Assembly (NCBI RefSeq): GCF_004362715.1
Contig: NZ_SNYC01000009.1
Location: 62,001 to 126,000, forward strand
Length of the DNA: 64,000 nt
Source: Pedobacter metabolipauper
Lineage (GTDB): Bacteria > Bacteroidota > Bacteroidia > Sphingobacteriales > Sphingobacteriaceae
Reading direction: 5' to 3'
The translations under genes were made by a program, and so were the position numbers. Each line of letters starts with the position of its first letter. Position 1 is the first letter of the stretch. Of this stretch, positions 8,954-18,954 are shown piece by piece. The notes below the pieces were generated by a model, which did no database searches, was not told the DNA's origin, and saw only the letters and a program-made list of their open reading frames with translations.

Positions 8954-10699
8954 TTATTGATCCAGCCAAACCCGTCCGTTAAGGTTCCAGCTTTCCTGGG
9001 TCGGTATCTTAAACCAGCTGAGCAATTGTGTAGCAACGTCCATATTTCTGGGAACCAAAGCACTGATATTTGAGGCTGAAGGTGCGCAGATCAGGTCGCT
9101 GAAATTACTCCACTCATAATTGCCTTTAAGGATGAAGTTATTACCAGAGTATCCAAGATCTGCCAATTGTCCACCCGATCCGTCTGTAGCTGGCCAATAA
9201 CCCAGCAGGAATCCATAATAAGGATGGTCTTCTGATACATCGGTATCACAGGCAAACTTTTTAACGATGGTATCTGGCAGTGCTTTTCTCCAGATGCGGA
9301 TGTCCGTTAATGTAGCATCCGGTTCACGGTGACCATTTCCAGGAATATAACCAAGTGTTAGCGGACTGTTGTTATTGAGACTTCCAAAAGAAGTAATTTC
9401 CATTTCATTGTTAAAATTACCATCGGTAAAGGTCCTTACAAATCGTTTACCATCACGGTTTACGCAAACTACACCAAGTGTATTCCAGTTGCCGTTGCTT
9501 AGGTCGCCGCCTCTAACCTGGCTTGTTCCGGATGACTTAATACCCCTCAGGTTAAACATCCAGAAGTTATCTTCTATAAACACAACCCAGCCTACAGTTG
9601 GTCCGCCGCTTGACCACTCTGGTCTTTTCCCTAAAATGGACGGATAATAGAAGCGGTAGTTGTTATTTGGACCGATATTTTTCTTCACTTTTATTTCTAA
9701 TGTAAATTGCGTGGTATCACCGAAATTAAAGTCACCAGAGTTGGTGACCTCTGCTTTCACGTTCTGACCATAGATTCGTACTCCCCTGCCATTGTACTTA
9801 TTACCCAAATATGGCTTACCAATAAACCGTGTTTTATATTTTGGGTTATGGATGATGGTAAAAGTATTGACCTTTGAATTGCTAAAGACCGTTTTATCAT
9901 CCAGCTCCGGAGGTGTTGGATAGTCGCCGCCGTTATTGGAAACTACAACGACCAGCCAATTTTCAGTGGCATACCCTGGTCTGCTTTTCATTGCGGCAAG
10001 CACTTCGCCTACCTGGGTATCAAACTTGACGATTGCGTCTTTATATCCTGCTTTGCTTACATCATATCCGCTTGTTGCCCCCGCTTGATTAACTTCTTTG
10101 AACTGTCCGACTAAAAAAGAAGCGGTATCTGTTTTCAACGCATTTACAAGGGCCGTTTTAACACCTGCATCTGTACCTGGCACTTCACTCAGATCTACAT
10201 CCTTAGATAGTTTTTCTTTAAACAAGGCTGAAGATGCATAAGATACGATCCTTGTATTTGGTCTTGCCTTTTTAATACGGCTGAAGATCAACGGATAGTT
10301 CTCGAATTTGTTGGCGGTAAAATCATTACCGATTACGCCATGCTTATCTTTTTTAACTCCTGTAAGCATATCTGCCCAGTTCGTACCTTCCTGAGGGTTT
10401 TCCTCATCGGCTACTGAGTTCCATGAATAAATGGATGCAGGCAGCATCGACGTAAGTACAGGTGTTCTTGCATCTCTTACGGATGTTCCCCTGGCGCCGT
10501 CTACGATGAGCAGGATTACCTTTGGATTTCCAAATGCAATGGATACGCTGTCGCTATATTCCTTATCTGAAATCTTAGTTTCAAAGTCTTTATTACATCC
10601 CGTCATCACGGCTCCGCAGAAAATCAGCAGCGCTGAGAACGTTGACAGCATTGAGAATGCCGAACGTCTTGAATATAATATGAATGGATTTGTTTTCAT
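8954..10699 (-). CDS. DUF4983-type lipoprotein: inactive-looking phosphodiesterase domain plus LamG
   Basis: Start chosen at ATG 10699 (MKTNPF); an ATG at 10738 adds 13 residues. A lipoprotein signal ends at MTGC (Cys35). The first 280 residues follow the alkaline phosphatase/nucleotide-pyrophosphatase fold: LLIVDGARG (Asp67), then GTNWADMLTGVKKDKHGV with the nucleophile position at Thr106. Four later metal-ligand positions look replaced: the usual D-x3-H reads Asn204 and Ala208, and the usual SDHG reads SNNG (254-257). Residues about 315-500 form a LamG/concanavalin-like jellyroll (NNNSPLTLGYIPGNG, LTDIRIWRKAL). It is probably a binding protein; loss of catalysis is inferred from motifs. Confidence 0.83.
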   Translation of the reverse strand: MKTNPFILYSRRSAFSMLSTFSALLIFCGAVMTGCNKDFETKISDKEYSDSVSIAFGNPKVILLIVDGARGTSVRDARTPVLTSMLPASIYSWNSVADEENPQEGTNWADMLTGVKKDKHGVIGNDFTANKFENYPLIFSRIKKARPNTRIVSYASSALFKEKLSKDVDLSEVPGTDAGVKTALVNALKTDTASFLVGQFKEVNQAGATSGYDVSKAGYKDAIVKFDTQVGEVLAAMKSRPGYATENWLVVVVSNNGGDYPTPPELDDKTVFSNSKVNTFTIIHNPKYKTRFIGKPYLGNKYNGRGVRIYGQNVKAEVTNSGDFNFGDTTQFTLEIKVKKNIGPNNNYRFYYPSILGKRPEWSSGGPTVGWVVFIEDNFWMFNLRGIKSSGTSQVRGGDLSNGNWNTLGVVCVNRDGKRFVRTFTDGNFNNEMEITSFGSLNNNSPLTLGYIPGNGHREPDATLTDIRIWRKALPDTIVKKFACDTDVSEDHPYYGFLLGYWPATDGSGGQLADLGYSGNNFILKGNYEWSNFSDLICAPSASNISALVPRNMDVATQLLSWFKIPTQESWNLNGRVWLDQ

Positions 10700-10738
10700 C
10701 TTTATATGATTAAATTTCTTATGATTCCTTTTTAGCAA

Positions 10739-12343
10739 TTATTCTATGATCAGACGTATGATGTTTGAAACCTGCAGGTTATCAAAACGGTTGAAAGAAC
10801 CGATCAGCAGCAACGCTCTTTTTCCATCGGCTGATTTGGTTTCTATCACATGAGATATGTTACCATTAAATATTCCGGTAGCATTATAGCCTGGTGCGAG
10901 TTCTCCATTTGCCTTCAGGATCATGAAACCATTGCGGGTATACTCTCCATATTTTTTAAAATCGCCATATACCACGATCAGACCATCACTAAGCTGAGAG
11001 GCACCGCGAACAAATCCGCCGGTAACTGCTTTTGGAACAAAACTATTGTCGATCGTTCCATCCAGGTTAACCATGGCCATAGACTCTGAAACAGTTCCAT
11101 TATAGGTTTTAAACCGTCCGGTAACCATGTATTTTTTAGTGACCGCACTGTAGGTCACTTTTCCAATCTCTACATTCGTACCTGAACCGGGGTTAAAGCC
11201 GGGGTCTTTTGTTCCGTCTGGATTTAAGCGGGTAATGTAATTGGCTGGTGCATCATCGAATGTGGTAAAGGATCCGAACAACAGCAATTTACCTGCATTT
11301 GAACCATCTGTATGCATATAACTGGTCACATTTCCATTTCCTGCTGATAAACTTTTGTTTGCTGCGATATTGAAACGATAGGATTTATCTAAACTTCCAT
11401 CCCCATTAAAACGGATCACCTGGCGAACTTCTGTACTGTCAAGAATGATGGTATCCTTTGTCTGGTAAAAGTTAGATTTATCATAGGTACGTTTCACATA
11501 ATACCTGAAATTTCCTGTACCAATTATTTTATCCTGGTAGTTATACAACCTGGTGATCGAGCTGTTGGTACCGCCATTAAATCTTGGAAAATATTTGATG
11601 GTATCTGGCTTTGGAACTGGCCTGAATGTTTTAATACCCATCGTATCAATGCTTCCATTGGAGTTTATCCGGGTAATGTTACTGATACTTTCTGTTCTTT
11701 GGTTATAACCGCTAAAGCTTCCGCTAATGATGAACTGGTTTCCAAGTGGAACGATCCCGTCCAATGGGCCATTGGCTGCATAACCAGAACGCAGTGTACG
11801 GTCAATATCACCATCAAGTGAGGTCCTGACAATCCGGTTTATAGGTACAACAACTCCTTTGTTATCGTAATTGGTAAAGCCGCCTACAAAGTAGTATTTT
11901 CCTTCAGGCAATTCCAGATATTGATTAATCTCTGCATTTGTTCCGTTTATTACCCTAAAGGTTGGGTCAAAGGCAATCAGTCCCTGAACTTTAAAGATGG
12001 GGCCGAATATGATCTTATCATCCACCATTACCGAGGTAACACCAGAACTTGCATTATTTGGCACCTTAGCCTTAATTCCTGTGGTGGTTACTTCGAGTAC
12101 TTCTGCAGGTTCTCCGTTAAACATAAACACCAGTTTATCTTTATACGGGAGTAATCCTGTAGCGGCAACCTGCACGGTACTTCCCGGCAGCCCTTCTGCA
12201 GGCACAGGCAATTGTGTTTCATTTATTTTAATGCCGAGGGCTTCTTTTCCACCCTGGTAAGGAGGGTCGAATACTTCTTCTGTTTCTTTGCATCCGGCAA
12301 GAACCAGCAGGAGATACGCAAAAACTATAATTCTAAATTTCAT
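10739..12343 (-). CDS. DUF5008-type lipoprotein with IPT/TIG and delta-60-like repeats
   Basis: Start placed at ATG 12343 (MKFRIIVFAYLLLVLAGC), which gives a clean lipoprotein signal and removes the overlap with the upstream gene; the open frame extends to 12460. After the cysteine, residues about 40-125 form an IPT/TIG Ig-like domain (GLPGSTVQVAATGLLPYKDKLVFMFNGEPAEV). The rest is built of beta-propeller-like repeats of the delta-60 type: RINSNGSIDTM, RFNGDGSLDKSY, RLNPDGTKDPGFNPG and MVNLDGTIDNSF recur about every 60-80 residues. It follows the FAS1 gene of module one and is likely another surface-exposed binding partner of the SusCD complex. Confidence 0.83.
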   Translation of the reverse strand: MKFRIIVFAYLLLVLAGCKETEEVFDPPYQGGKEALGIKINETQLPVPAEGLPGSTVQVAATGLLPYKDKLVFMFNGEPAEVLEVTTTGIKAKVPNNASSGVTSVMVDDKIIFGPIFKVQGLIAFDPTFRVINGTNAEINQYLELPEGKYYFVGGFTNYDNKGVVVPINRIVRTSLDGDIDRTLRSGYAANGPLDGIVPLGNQFIISGSFSGYNQRTESISNITRINSNGSIDTMGIKTFRPVPKPDTIKYFPRFNGGTNSSITRLYNYQDKIIGTGNFRYYVKRTYDKSNFYQTKDTIILDSTEVRQVIRFNGDGSLDKSYRFNIAANKSLSAGNGNVTSYMHTDGSNAGKLLLFGSFTTFDDAPANYITRLNPDGTKDPGFNPGSGTNVEIGKVTYSAVTKKYMVTGRFKTYNGTVSESMAMVNLDGTIDNSFVPKAVTGGFVRGASQLSDGLIVVYGDFKKYGEYTRNGFMILKANGELAPGYNATGIFNGNISHVIETKSADGKRALLLIGSFNRFDNLQVSNIIRLIIE

Positions 12344-12390
12344 ATGGATTGGATTAGATCTGTCAATTATATACATGGTTTTGGCCGTGG

Positions 12391-13107
12391 TTACCTTTTG
12401 GAGAAAATTACGTCCTGATAAAAATCGTTGTAATCGAAACCAAAAAGCCTTCCTTCCCAAACCAGCGTATGAACTACACCATTGGACGGCTGGATGTCTG
12501 AAGAGGAAACAGTTCCCCCCTGCCAGTTGTCCCTCGGTTTAGAGATATCGGGAATGTGGTTAATGACCAGTCTTCTGTAGCCTAAATATTTAACCCCATT
12601 GGCAGACTCATAAATTACCCCAATATTTAAAACGGCATTGTTGTAGGAGAAATAGTTTTGTCCGGGAAAGGTATTGATCAGATCGAAATCTATCTGAGAA
12701 TAATCTGCCAGTTTATTCTTGCCCTTAAACAGGTACCGGGAAAGGTATTTTCTCCAGATCTCTGGTTTAATATCTGCTAAAGTTTTGATAGTATCCAGGT
12801 ATAGTGTACGCAGCTCCGGATTTAAGCGGCGTATGGTTTGCCGGATAAATTTGTCGTTGGGTGCAAAGAAAGTAAGTTCTTCATTTTTAAAGACTTCTTC
12901 CATACCTGCCAGCTTGATCACTTGTGCAATGGTATCGAACTCTTTTGGTTTAGACTGGAGAAACTCCAGCATATTGCCATCAAATATTGGATTTGCTTTA
13001 CCACCATCCCTGTAATAAGAATCTTTTGCGCAGGAGGACAATACAAGGAGCAAGCCTGCTACGATTACAAAGGGTAAATTGAAATAATTTAATATTGAAT
13101 TTTTCAT
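12391..13107 (-). CDS. Fasciclin (FAS1) domain lipoprotein
   Basis: Started at ATG 13107 (MKNSILNYF), giving 238 residues; a longer frame to 13149 would overlap the SusD stop. The signal ends in LSSC. Residues about 35-225 are a single FAS1 domain: FDTIAQVIKLAGMEEVF, then LTFFAPNDKFIRQ (the conserved H1-type TxFAPTD motif), KYLSRYLFKGK and a terminal NGVVHTLVWEGRLFGF. FAS1 domains mediate adhesion or binding. A paralogous FAS1 gene follows the other SusD at 18955, so SusC-SusD-FAS1 is a repeated module in this operon. Confidence 0.88.
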   Translation of the reverse strand: MKNSILNYFNLPFVIVAGLLLVLSSCAKDSYYRDGGKANPIFDGNMLEFLQSKPKEFDTIAQVIKLAGMEEVFKNEELTFFAPNDKFIRQTIRRLNPELRTLYLDTIKTLADIKPEIWRKYLSRYLFKGKNKLADYSQIDFDLINTFPGQNYFSYNNAVLNIGVIYESANGVKYLGYRRLVINHIPDISKPRDNWQGGTVSSSDIQPSNGVVHTLVWEGRLFGFDYNDFYQDVIFSKR

Positions 13108-13127
13108 ATCATTTGTTTTTACCGGCA

Positions 13128-14654
13128 TTAAATGCCTCCGTTTGTCCAATAGGTATTTAAGACCATAAAAGGGTTATTATCTCTTGCTGCACCATCAATA
13201 GGCCAGGTCCATCCGCCACGGTTAAACTGATCCAGTGTTAACGGGTTTGATGTCCAGGTCCTGGTTAATATTCTTTTTGTACGGATGAGGTCGAAGTACA
13301 AAACCCCTTCTCCAAATAACTCCCTGGAACGTTCATTGAAGATAAAGTCTTTCAACTCCTGGCCTGTGCCAATATAATTTGGCGCATCTGCGCGTTTCCG
13401 AACCATGTTCAGGGCGGTTAAAGCATCAACATCTTCATTCAGATTGGCCAATGCTTCGGCACGCAATAAGATGGCATCTGCATAGCGGAAGATCTGAAAG
13501 GTATTTTCCGGGTTATTATCTTCTGTACCTTCGGTATATTTGTTCATAGCAACCTTTAACAACAGGAACTCTCCGGTATTTGCATACATGTTCTGGAACC
13601 ACGCATCTTTGCGTTTATCAGGGTCTGTTTCCGGAAAGATCTTTTGCATATATTCCGCTTTATAATAAGCGTAGCTAAGCTGAAACCTGCTTTGAGGCTG
13701 TTTATATGGGAAATGGATAAACATATCTGATATGGGAGCTCCCGGCCAAACGTAATCACCGTAATTAACGGTACGGAATAGCTCAAACAAGCTTTCATCC
13801 GATCTTCCCCTTGCCACTACTGCCCATTCGGTTAAAGGCAGCAATCTGTAGGCATTACTTTTGATCAGTACATCTCCCATTTCTGCGGTTTCCCTCCAGT
13901 ATTTGGTTGCATTAGAACCATCAAAACCTGCATTCCACATGTTCATGTTCATGATTAATGCAATAATACTACCCCTGCTGGCACGTACCCCCTTTTGAGC
14001 GGGATCAGAAAATCCCCATGGCATATCATTCATATTGCTTTTCAGATCTGCAATACATTTATTGAATACCGAAACCATGCTTTCACGCGGAAGTGCTTCG
14101 ATGTGATAGGCATCGGTATAATACACCACATCTCCATACAGGCGAACCATAAAGAAATAGGCCAGGCAGCGTGCAAATTTTGCTTCCCCTAAATACTGCT
14201 TGGTTTCAACAGCAGATAATGCAGGGATTCCTTCGTTTAGCTTAAATACCAAAATATTTGCAGCCTGGATAATTTTGTAATAGGTCATCCACTGGGTGAT
14301 CCTTTCAAAATGATACGTGTTGTTCCAGGTTCCATTAGACATCAGTTCCAGCAGGTTGTTTGTACCCGCAATTTCTACACACCTGCGGATTGGGCCACCA
14401 TCGGAAGCGGGTTCATGTTTTACTTCACCAGATCTGTATTCACCGGTTGCACCCACAAATTGTGTTTCATTAAATTTATCGAACATCATGCGCGACATGT
14501 CATTGATGACTGCCTCGACATCTTCTTTATTTTGGTAAAAATTATTACCGGTAAGCTTATCTAATGGCTTAACATCCAGAAACTTTTTACAACTGAACTG
14601 GCTGATGCCACACCATACAAAAAAGAAGCAAGCTATATATTTTTTCATATCCAT
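13128..14654 (-). CDS. SusD/RagB family outer-membrane lipoprotein
   Basis: I start at ATG 14654 (MDMKKYIACF); ATG 14648 is equally good, and the longer frame to 14720 would overlap the SusC gene. The signal ends FSC, followed by KKFLDVKPLDKLTGNNFYQN, the standard SusD N-terminus. TPR-like helical segments follow (YYKIIQAANILVFKLNEG, YLGEAKFARCLAYFFMVRLYGDVVYYTD), then the SusD C-terminal part (FQIFRYADAILLRAEALANLN, FNERSRELFGEGVLYFDLIRTKR). It caps the SusC encoded just upstream and captures ligand at the surface. It lies four bases after the SusC stop, consistent with tight co-expression. Confidence 0.95.
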   Translation of the reverse strand: MDMKKYIACFFFVWCGISQFSCKKFLDVKPLDKLTGNNFYQNKEDVEAVINDMSRMMFDKFNETQFVGATGEYRSGEVKHEPASDGGPIRRCVEIAGTNNLLELMSNGTWNNTYHFERITQWMTYYKIIQAANILVFKLNEGIPALSAVETKQYLGEAKFARCLAYFFMVRLYGDVVYYTDAYHIEALPRESMVSVFNKCIADLKSNMNDMPWGFSDPAQKGVRASRGSIIALIMNMNMWNAGFDGSNATKYWRETAEMGDVLIKSNAYRLLPLTEWAVVARGRSDESLFELFRTVNYGDYVWPGAPISDMFIHFPYKQPQSRFQLSYAYYKAEYMQKIFPETDPDKRKDAWFQNMYANTGEFLLLKVAMNKYTEGTEDNNPENTFQIFRYADAILLRAEALANLNEDVDALTALNMVRKRADAPNYIGTGQELKDFIFNERSRELFGEGVLYFDLIRTKRILTRTWTSNPLTLDQFNRGGWTWPIDGAARDNNPFMVLNTYWTNGGI

Positions 14655-14658
14655 ATTA

Positions 14659-17600
14659 TTAAAACTCCACATTAAAACCAATGTTATAGGTACGCGGTAC
14701 CGGGTATCCATTCGAAGCATCCCTGCCTAAGGCAGTTACGTTTTCCGGATTTGGCCCGCTGTAAGGCGATAGGGTAATCAGGTTATTTGCTGATATATAG
14801 GTTCTGAAATTATTTAAACCGACTATTTTGGCCAACTGCTTGGTAAAGCGATAAGACAGGGTGATCGTGTTAAATTTAAAATAAGATCCTTCTTCTGCCC
14901 ATAAGGTCTGGTCATACCTGAATGGATTGATCTGTCCGTACCTGGCGTAATCGTAGGCATATGGATACTTTGAATTATCTCCTGGTTGTTTCCAGGTATC
15001 CAGATCATCCAGCGGCACAACAGATCTCATGTCGAACGGATCACTCATGATCCTGAAACGATCTGCCAGTGCATTGTTTAAAATGGTACGCAGTAAGGTA
15101 AATGATCCATATATATTTAAGCCCCATCCCTTATAGTTCACGTTGGTGGAGAGTCCGCCTGTAATTAAAGGCATGGAGTTACCTGTAATCTGATAATCCT
15201 GATTATCCAGGATATAATCACCGTTCACATCCTTAAAGATCGGGTCGCCACCTTGAAAAAAGCGGCCTCCTGTCTGATATTTCAAACCAGTAACCGGATC
15301 TACCGGAACATTGGCATCTGTACCGAATACACCCTGATTAATGATCAGGAAGTTAGAGAAGGTATTTTTTCCAACGCGGTTTACGATGTACTGACTTCCA
15401 TCCCTGCGGATGTACTGTCCGTTGTATTCTGCCGGAAGCTTGGTTAGAACGTCCCTGTTTATTGCTCCATTTAACGAGATGGACCAATCGAACGGGTTGC
15501 TTCTTGGCAATGGCCTGAAAATAACCGCCAGTTCATAACCATAGTTTATAATACCGCCATCGTTACTTAATACCCTTTCAAATCCTGTAGTATTGTTTAG
15601 GTATCTGTCTACCAAAAGATTATCTACCTTTTTAAAATAGGTATCAAAGTTCAGCTCAATCCTGCTGTCAAAAAATCCCATATCAAATCCCAGGTTGTAT
15701 TGGGAGGTTGTTGTTGGTTTTAATGTTGGATTTGGTACCGCACCGTAGTCTATTCCAATTGCAGGATTGTTGTTATAAGTACCTTTGATGTTGTACAATC
15801 CATAAATGCTTTGCAGGTTTCCATTAGGGATCACGTTACGTCCCCAGGTTAAACGAAAGGCACTATAGGAAAGCCAGCTTTGATCTTTAAACCAGGCTTC
15901 CTTGTTAAAGTTCCATCTGAAACCTATGGAAGGGTTTTTAGAATATGGATTTTCTAATCCGCTTAATGAAGATCCATCCAACCGGTAAGAAAGGTCAATG
16001 ATATATTTCTTTTTATAATCGTAAGAAAATGCAGCGGCAAAGGATGCAAGGTGCCTGTTCTTAAAGTTTGGAAGCACCCCTCCCCCTCTTGAGAAATAGG
16101 CATCAAAACCAAGTGGTCCCTGGAACTGATCATTCGCCGTTTTAACTTGCTCAATCAGGCCGGCTTGTCCGGTTTCTTTAGACATCTCATTAAATACGTT
16201 TACAAAAATATTATGGTCGGTACCTAATGTCTTTGAATAGGAAAGGTTATTTCTGTTGTACAGGTTGGAACTTCTTCCGTTAAATGAATATACCCTTGCA
16301 AATTGATTGGCAGCAGCAGCGGGTGTAAAGGTATCCTCGTTATCGGAGGTATAATCATAACTCACACTGGTTGCTGCCCATAAGCCGGGGATGATCTGGA
16401 ACCGGGCATCAATATTTGCGCGGATATTCCTGGAATCGTTGTTGTTCAATGTCCGTAAGGAAGCAAGCGTTCCGGCACTGGACTGAAAGAACGACGGGCC
16501 TGGTAACAGGGAGGATGCCTGTCCGTTACTGGCTACCCCGGTTTGAAGCAGACCGCTTCCATTTCCTTTATTTTGTTTACCTACCCCACCATTTACAGCG
16601 GCAAAAAATCTAAAACGTTCTGTAGGATTATACTCCATGTTCATATTCATGTTGTACCTGTCATAGCCCGTATTTTTAATTACACCTTTTTCACTGGAAT
16701 AACCAATATTGGTCTTATAGTTGAATTTGGTATCACCACCGTCCAACGCCAGGTTGTGCGTTTGGTTATAGGTACTCTGGAAGAATATGCCCTGCCAGTT
16801 GGTTGAGTTGTTGTAATAGTCATTTAAACTATCTGCCAGGAAAAACGTTCTGGTTAATCTGTCAAAATCATCTTCATTGATTGCATTTGCAAGAATGTGG
16901 TTAATCTTAGACTGGCGTTCTGAGTTACCGCCCAGCGTCTCTCTTAACTTTGGAGGCGTATTTACGTAAAAGTTAGTGGTATAACGAACTCTTGGTATTT
17001 TAGAATTTCCTCTTTTGGTGGTGATGATAATTACCCCGTAGGCACCTCTTGATCCGTACAGCGAAGTAGCCTGTGCATCTTTCAATACCTCTAAACTTGC
17101 CACATCTTCCTGCGGGATCAGGGAAAGCGGGCTCACCCCTGGACCTAACGTATTGTAACCATATTCTGCCGCCTTATCTGCATCGATAGGAACCCCATCA
17201 ATTACGTACAGCGGAGAGGTAGGCTGAAGAAATGAATCGTCACCGGTACCGGTTACGGTCAATGTACTTAGACCGCGTATGGCTGCGGAGCCCCTAAAGC
17301 CTGGTGCCCCGGTATTTACCTGGATATTTAAACCAGCTACTTTACCCTGAAGGAGTTGCTCCACGTTGGATACCGGAACGTCCTGTACCTGATCTCCCGA
17401 GATGGTAAAAGAAGATCCTGTACTGGTTTCTTTAGACCTGATCTGATAACCACGAACAACAACTTCTGTAAGCTGGTTATTGGATTCTGTCATCAACACA
17501 TTCAAGGTAGTTTGATCGGCCTTCAGTTTGATGATTTGCGGATTAAATCCGGTATAGGTAATGGTTAGTGTTGCACCTTCATCAACAGCTACTGAAAATT

Positions 17601-17790
17601 CTCCTTTTGCGTTGGTTACAGCGATTACTTTACCTGGTTTGCCGGTACTGATGGATACTCCAGGCATGATCAGGTTCGTTGCCCTTTCTGAGACGATACC
17701 TTTAAGCACTATTTTTGTTGTTTGTGCCTGGAGGGTATTGATCATCAGGGCGCAAAACATGATCGATAAAAAGAGTATATTTTTTCTCAT
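14659..17790 (-). CDS. SusC/RagA family TonB-linked outer-membrane transporter
   Basis: Start at ATG 17790 gives a clean signal peptide (MRKNILFLSIMFCALMINTLQAQ); ATG 17808 is an alternative. Residues about 30-110 form the carboxypeptidase-regulatory-like domain (IVLKGIVSERATNLIMPGVSI). The plug follows with SNVEQLLQGKVAGLNIQ, RGSAAIRGLSTL, PLYVIDGVPID and VASLEVLKDAQATSLYGSRG, the SusC signature. A 22-strand-type barrel fills the rest, ending in an aromatic residue (YNIGFNVEF). There is no STN domain, so no sigma/anti-sigma signalling is expected from it. It pairs with the SusD immediately downstream and is the second SusC of the operon. Confidence 0.96.
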   Translation of the reverse strand: MRKNILFLSIMFCALMINTLQAQTTKIVLKGIVSERATNLIMPGVSISTGKPGKVIAVTNAKGEFSVAVDEGATLTITYTGFNPQIIKLKADQTTLNVLMTESNNQLTEVVVRGYQIRSKETSTGSSFTISGDQVQDVPVSNVEQLLQGKVAGLNIQVNTGAPGFRGSAAIRGLSTLTVTGTGDDSFLQPTSPLYVIDGVPIDADKAAEYGYNTLGPGVSPLSLIPQEDVASLEVLKDAQATSLYGSRGAYGVIIITTKRGNSKIPRVRYTTNFYVNTPPKLRETLGGNSERQSKINHILANAINEDDFDRLTRTFFLADSLNDYYNNSTNWQGIFFQSTYNQTHNLALDGGDTKFNYKTNIGYSSEKGVIKNTGYDRYNMNMNMEYNPTERFRFFAAVNGGVGKQNKGNGSGLLQTGVASNGQASSLLPGPSFFQSSAGTLASLRTLNNNDSRNIRANIDARFQIIPGLWAATSVSYDYTSDNEDTFTPAAAANQFARVYSFNGRSSNLYNRNNLSYSKTLGTDHNIFVNVFNEMSKETGQAGLIEQVKTANDQFQGPLGFDAYFSRGGGVLPNFKNRHLASFAAAFSYDYKKKYIIDLSYRLDGSSLSGLENPYSKNPSIGFRWNFNKEAWFKDQSWLSYSAFRLTWGRNVIPNGNLQSIYGLYNIKGTYNNNPAIGIDYGAVPNPTLKPTTTSQYNLGFDMGFFDSRIELNFDTYFKKVDNLLVDRYLNNTTGFERVLSNDGGIINYGYELAVIFRPLPRSNPFDWSISLNGAINRDVLTKLPAEYNGQYIRRDGSQYIVNRVGKNTFSNFLIINQGVFGTDANVPVDPVTGLKYQTGGRFFQGGDPIFKDVNGDYILDNQDYQITGNSMPLITGGLSTNVNYKGWGLNIYGSFTLLRTILNNALADRFRIMSDPFDMRSVVPLDDLDTWKQPGDNSKYPYAYDYARYGQINPFRYDQTLWAEEGSYFKFNTITLSYRFTKQLAKIVGLNNFRTYISANNLITLSPYSGPNPENVTALGRDASNGYPVPRTYNIGFNVEF

Positions 17791-17811
17791 AATATTAAAT
17801 CCTAACATAAA

Positions 17812-18939
17812 TTATTCGTCTTGAAATTTTGGATTTTCCCGGCGGAAGTGAAATACGATCTCCCAGTCACCCTTTTTAAAAATATTATAATTAAGTTCTA
17901 TGTTCGCTGTGGTCATGGTTCCACCAAAGCCTCTTCTCGAATAGGAGAAGATTGATCTGGCTTGTGAACCGCTTGGTGCATATTTTGTACCCAGGTTGAT
18001 TACCGGGATCGGATAAGCAACATCATATTGTACATACTGCGGAGTCATGACCTTATTGAAACCATGCACAATAAAGTCCCACTTGGTTTCATTGAAAAAC
18101 ACCGGGTTTATGGGTAATGAATCTTTGCCTAAGAACTTAAATCTTAACGAGTTTCCTGTTCCCCCGGTAAATGGACGGATATAAACCACAAGATCTTTTC
18201 TTGTCGCATCATTTACCAGTCCGCGGTTGGTTTCAACACCGATCACATTATTAAACCCAGGCGTAATATAGTCGCGTTTATTCGGGTTTTTAGGATCATT
18301 AGGATCTCTTGCTGTTTTACCGGTATACGGATTAATGTCTGTTGAAGGTTCATAAAGGCGTTCTCTCCAGGGTCTGATCTGAAAATTCTTAAGAATGATC
18401 TCACCACCTACATTGGTGATCTTAAGATCAAACAAACGTTTGTCCTGCTCCAGGTTACTGCTGTCTGCCGGTCTTGGAGCGATCAGGTCATTAGTGGAGG
18501 ACTGCCACATGATAAACTGACCTGACGATCTTACTTCAAACATCGGATGATCTTCGAGCTTTCTTTTTGCTTCGATCTGGGCCAGTGAGGTTTCAAGACC
18601 ATCATAGGGTGCTGTCCAAACGTATGTTTTTTGAACCTGAAAGATGTCGTTATACGGTCTTCCATCGCCATACCGCGCATTTACGATCTCAAATTTCAGA
18701 GGTACCGTAGAATTATCGGTGTTCAGGTTTCCCATCAAAGAGGTTCTTCCCAAAACGGGTTCAAAGACCTTATTTCCGTAATTGATCTTGTTGCTCAGGA
18801 ATTCCTTTTCCTCGGGCAGATCAAAGATCTTTTTACATCCGGTAAGCGCTGCCGCAACTGAGCTAAGAAGGACCAGGCTTAGGATTAGTGGTTTATATTT
18901 TAATGCTTTTATCATCTGTTTATCAAATTGAAATTTCAT
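17812..18939 (-). CDS. DUF5007-like surface lipoprotein
   Basis: A 375-residue lipoprotein; the acceptor cysteine lies in ALTGCKKIFDLP. Starting at ATG 18915 (MIKALKYKP) would give a more typical short signal; I keep 18939 because it fits the 15-base gap to the upstream gene. The body has no enzyme motif: it begins EEKEFLSNKINYGNKVFEPVLGR and has a later beta-rich half (DYITPGFNNVIGVETNRG, SIFSYSRRGFGG). I match it from memory to DUF5007, a Bacteroidota family found inside SusCD operons, with moderate certainty. It lies between the two SusC-SusD-FAS1 modules. Confidence 0.7.
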   Translation of the reverse strand: MKFQFDKQMIKALKYKPLILSLVLLSSVAAALTGCKKIFDLPEEKEFLSNKINYGNKVFEPVLGRTSLMGNLNTDNSTVPLKFEIVNARYGDGRPYNDIFQVQKTYVWTAPYDGLETSLAQIEAKRKLEDHPMFEVRSSGQFIMWQSSTNDLIAPRPADSSNLEQDKRLFDLKITNVGGEIILKNFQIRPWRERLYEPSTDINPYTGKTARDPNDPKNPNKRDYITPGFNNVIGVETNRGLVNDATRKDLVVYIRPFTGGTGNSLRFKFLGKDSLPINPVFFNETKWDFIVHGFNKVMTPQYVQYDVAYPIPVINLGTKYAPSGSQARSIFSYSRRGFGGTMTTANIELNYNIFKKGDWEIVFHFRRENPKFQDE

Positions 18940-18954
18940 AGCTATTCTCCGATA

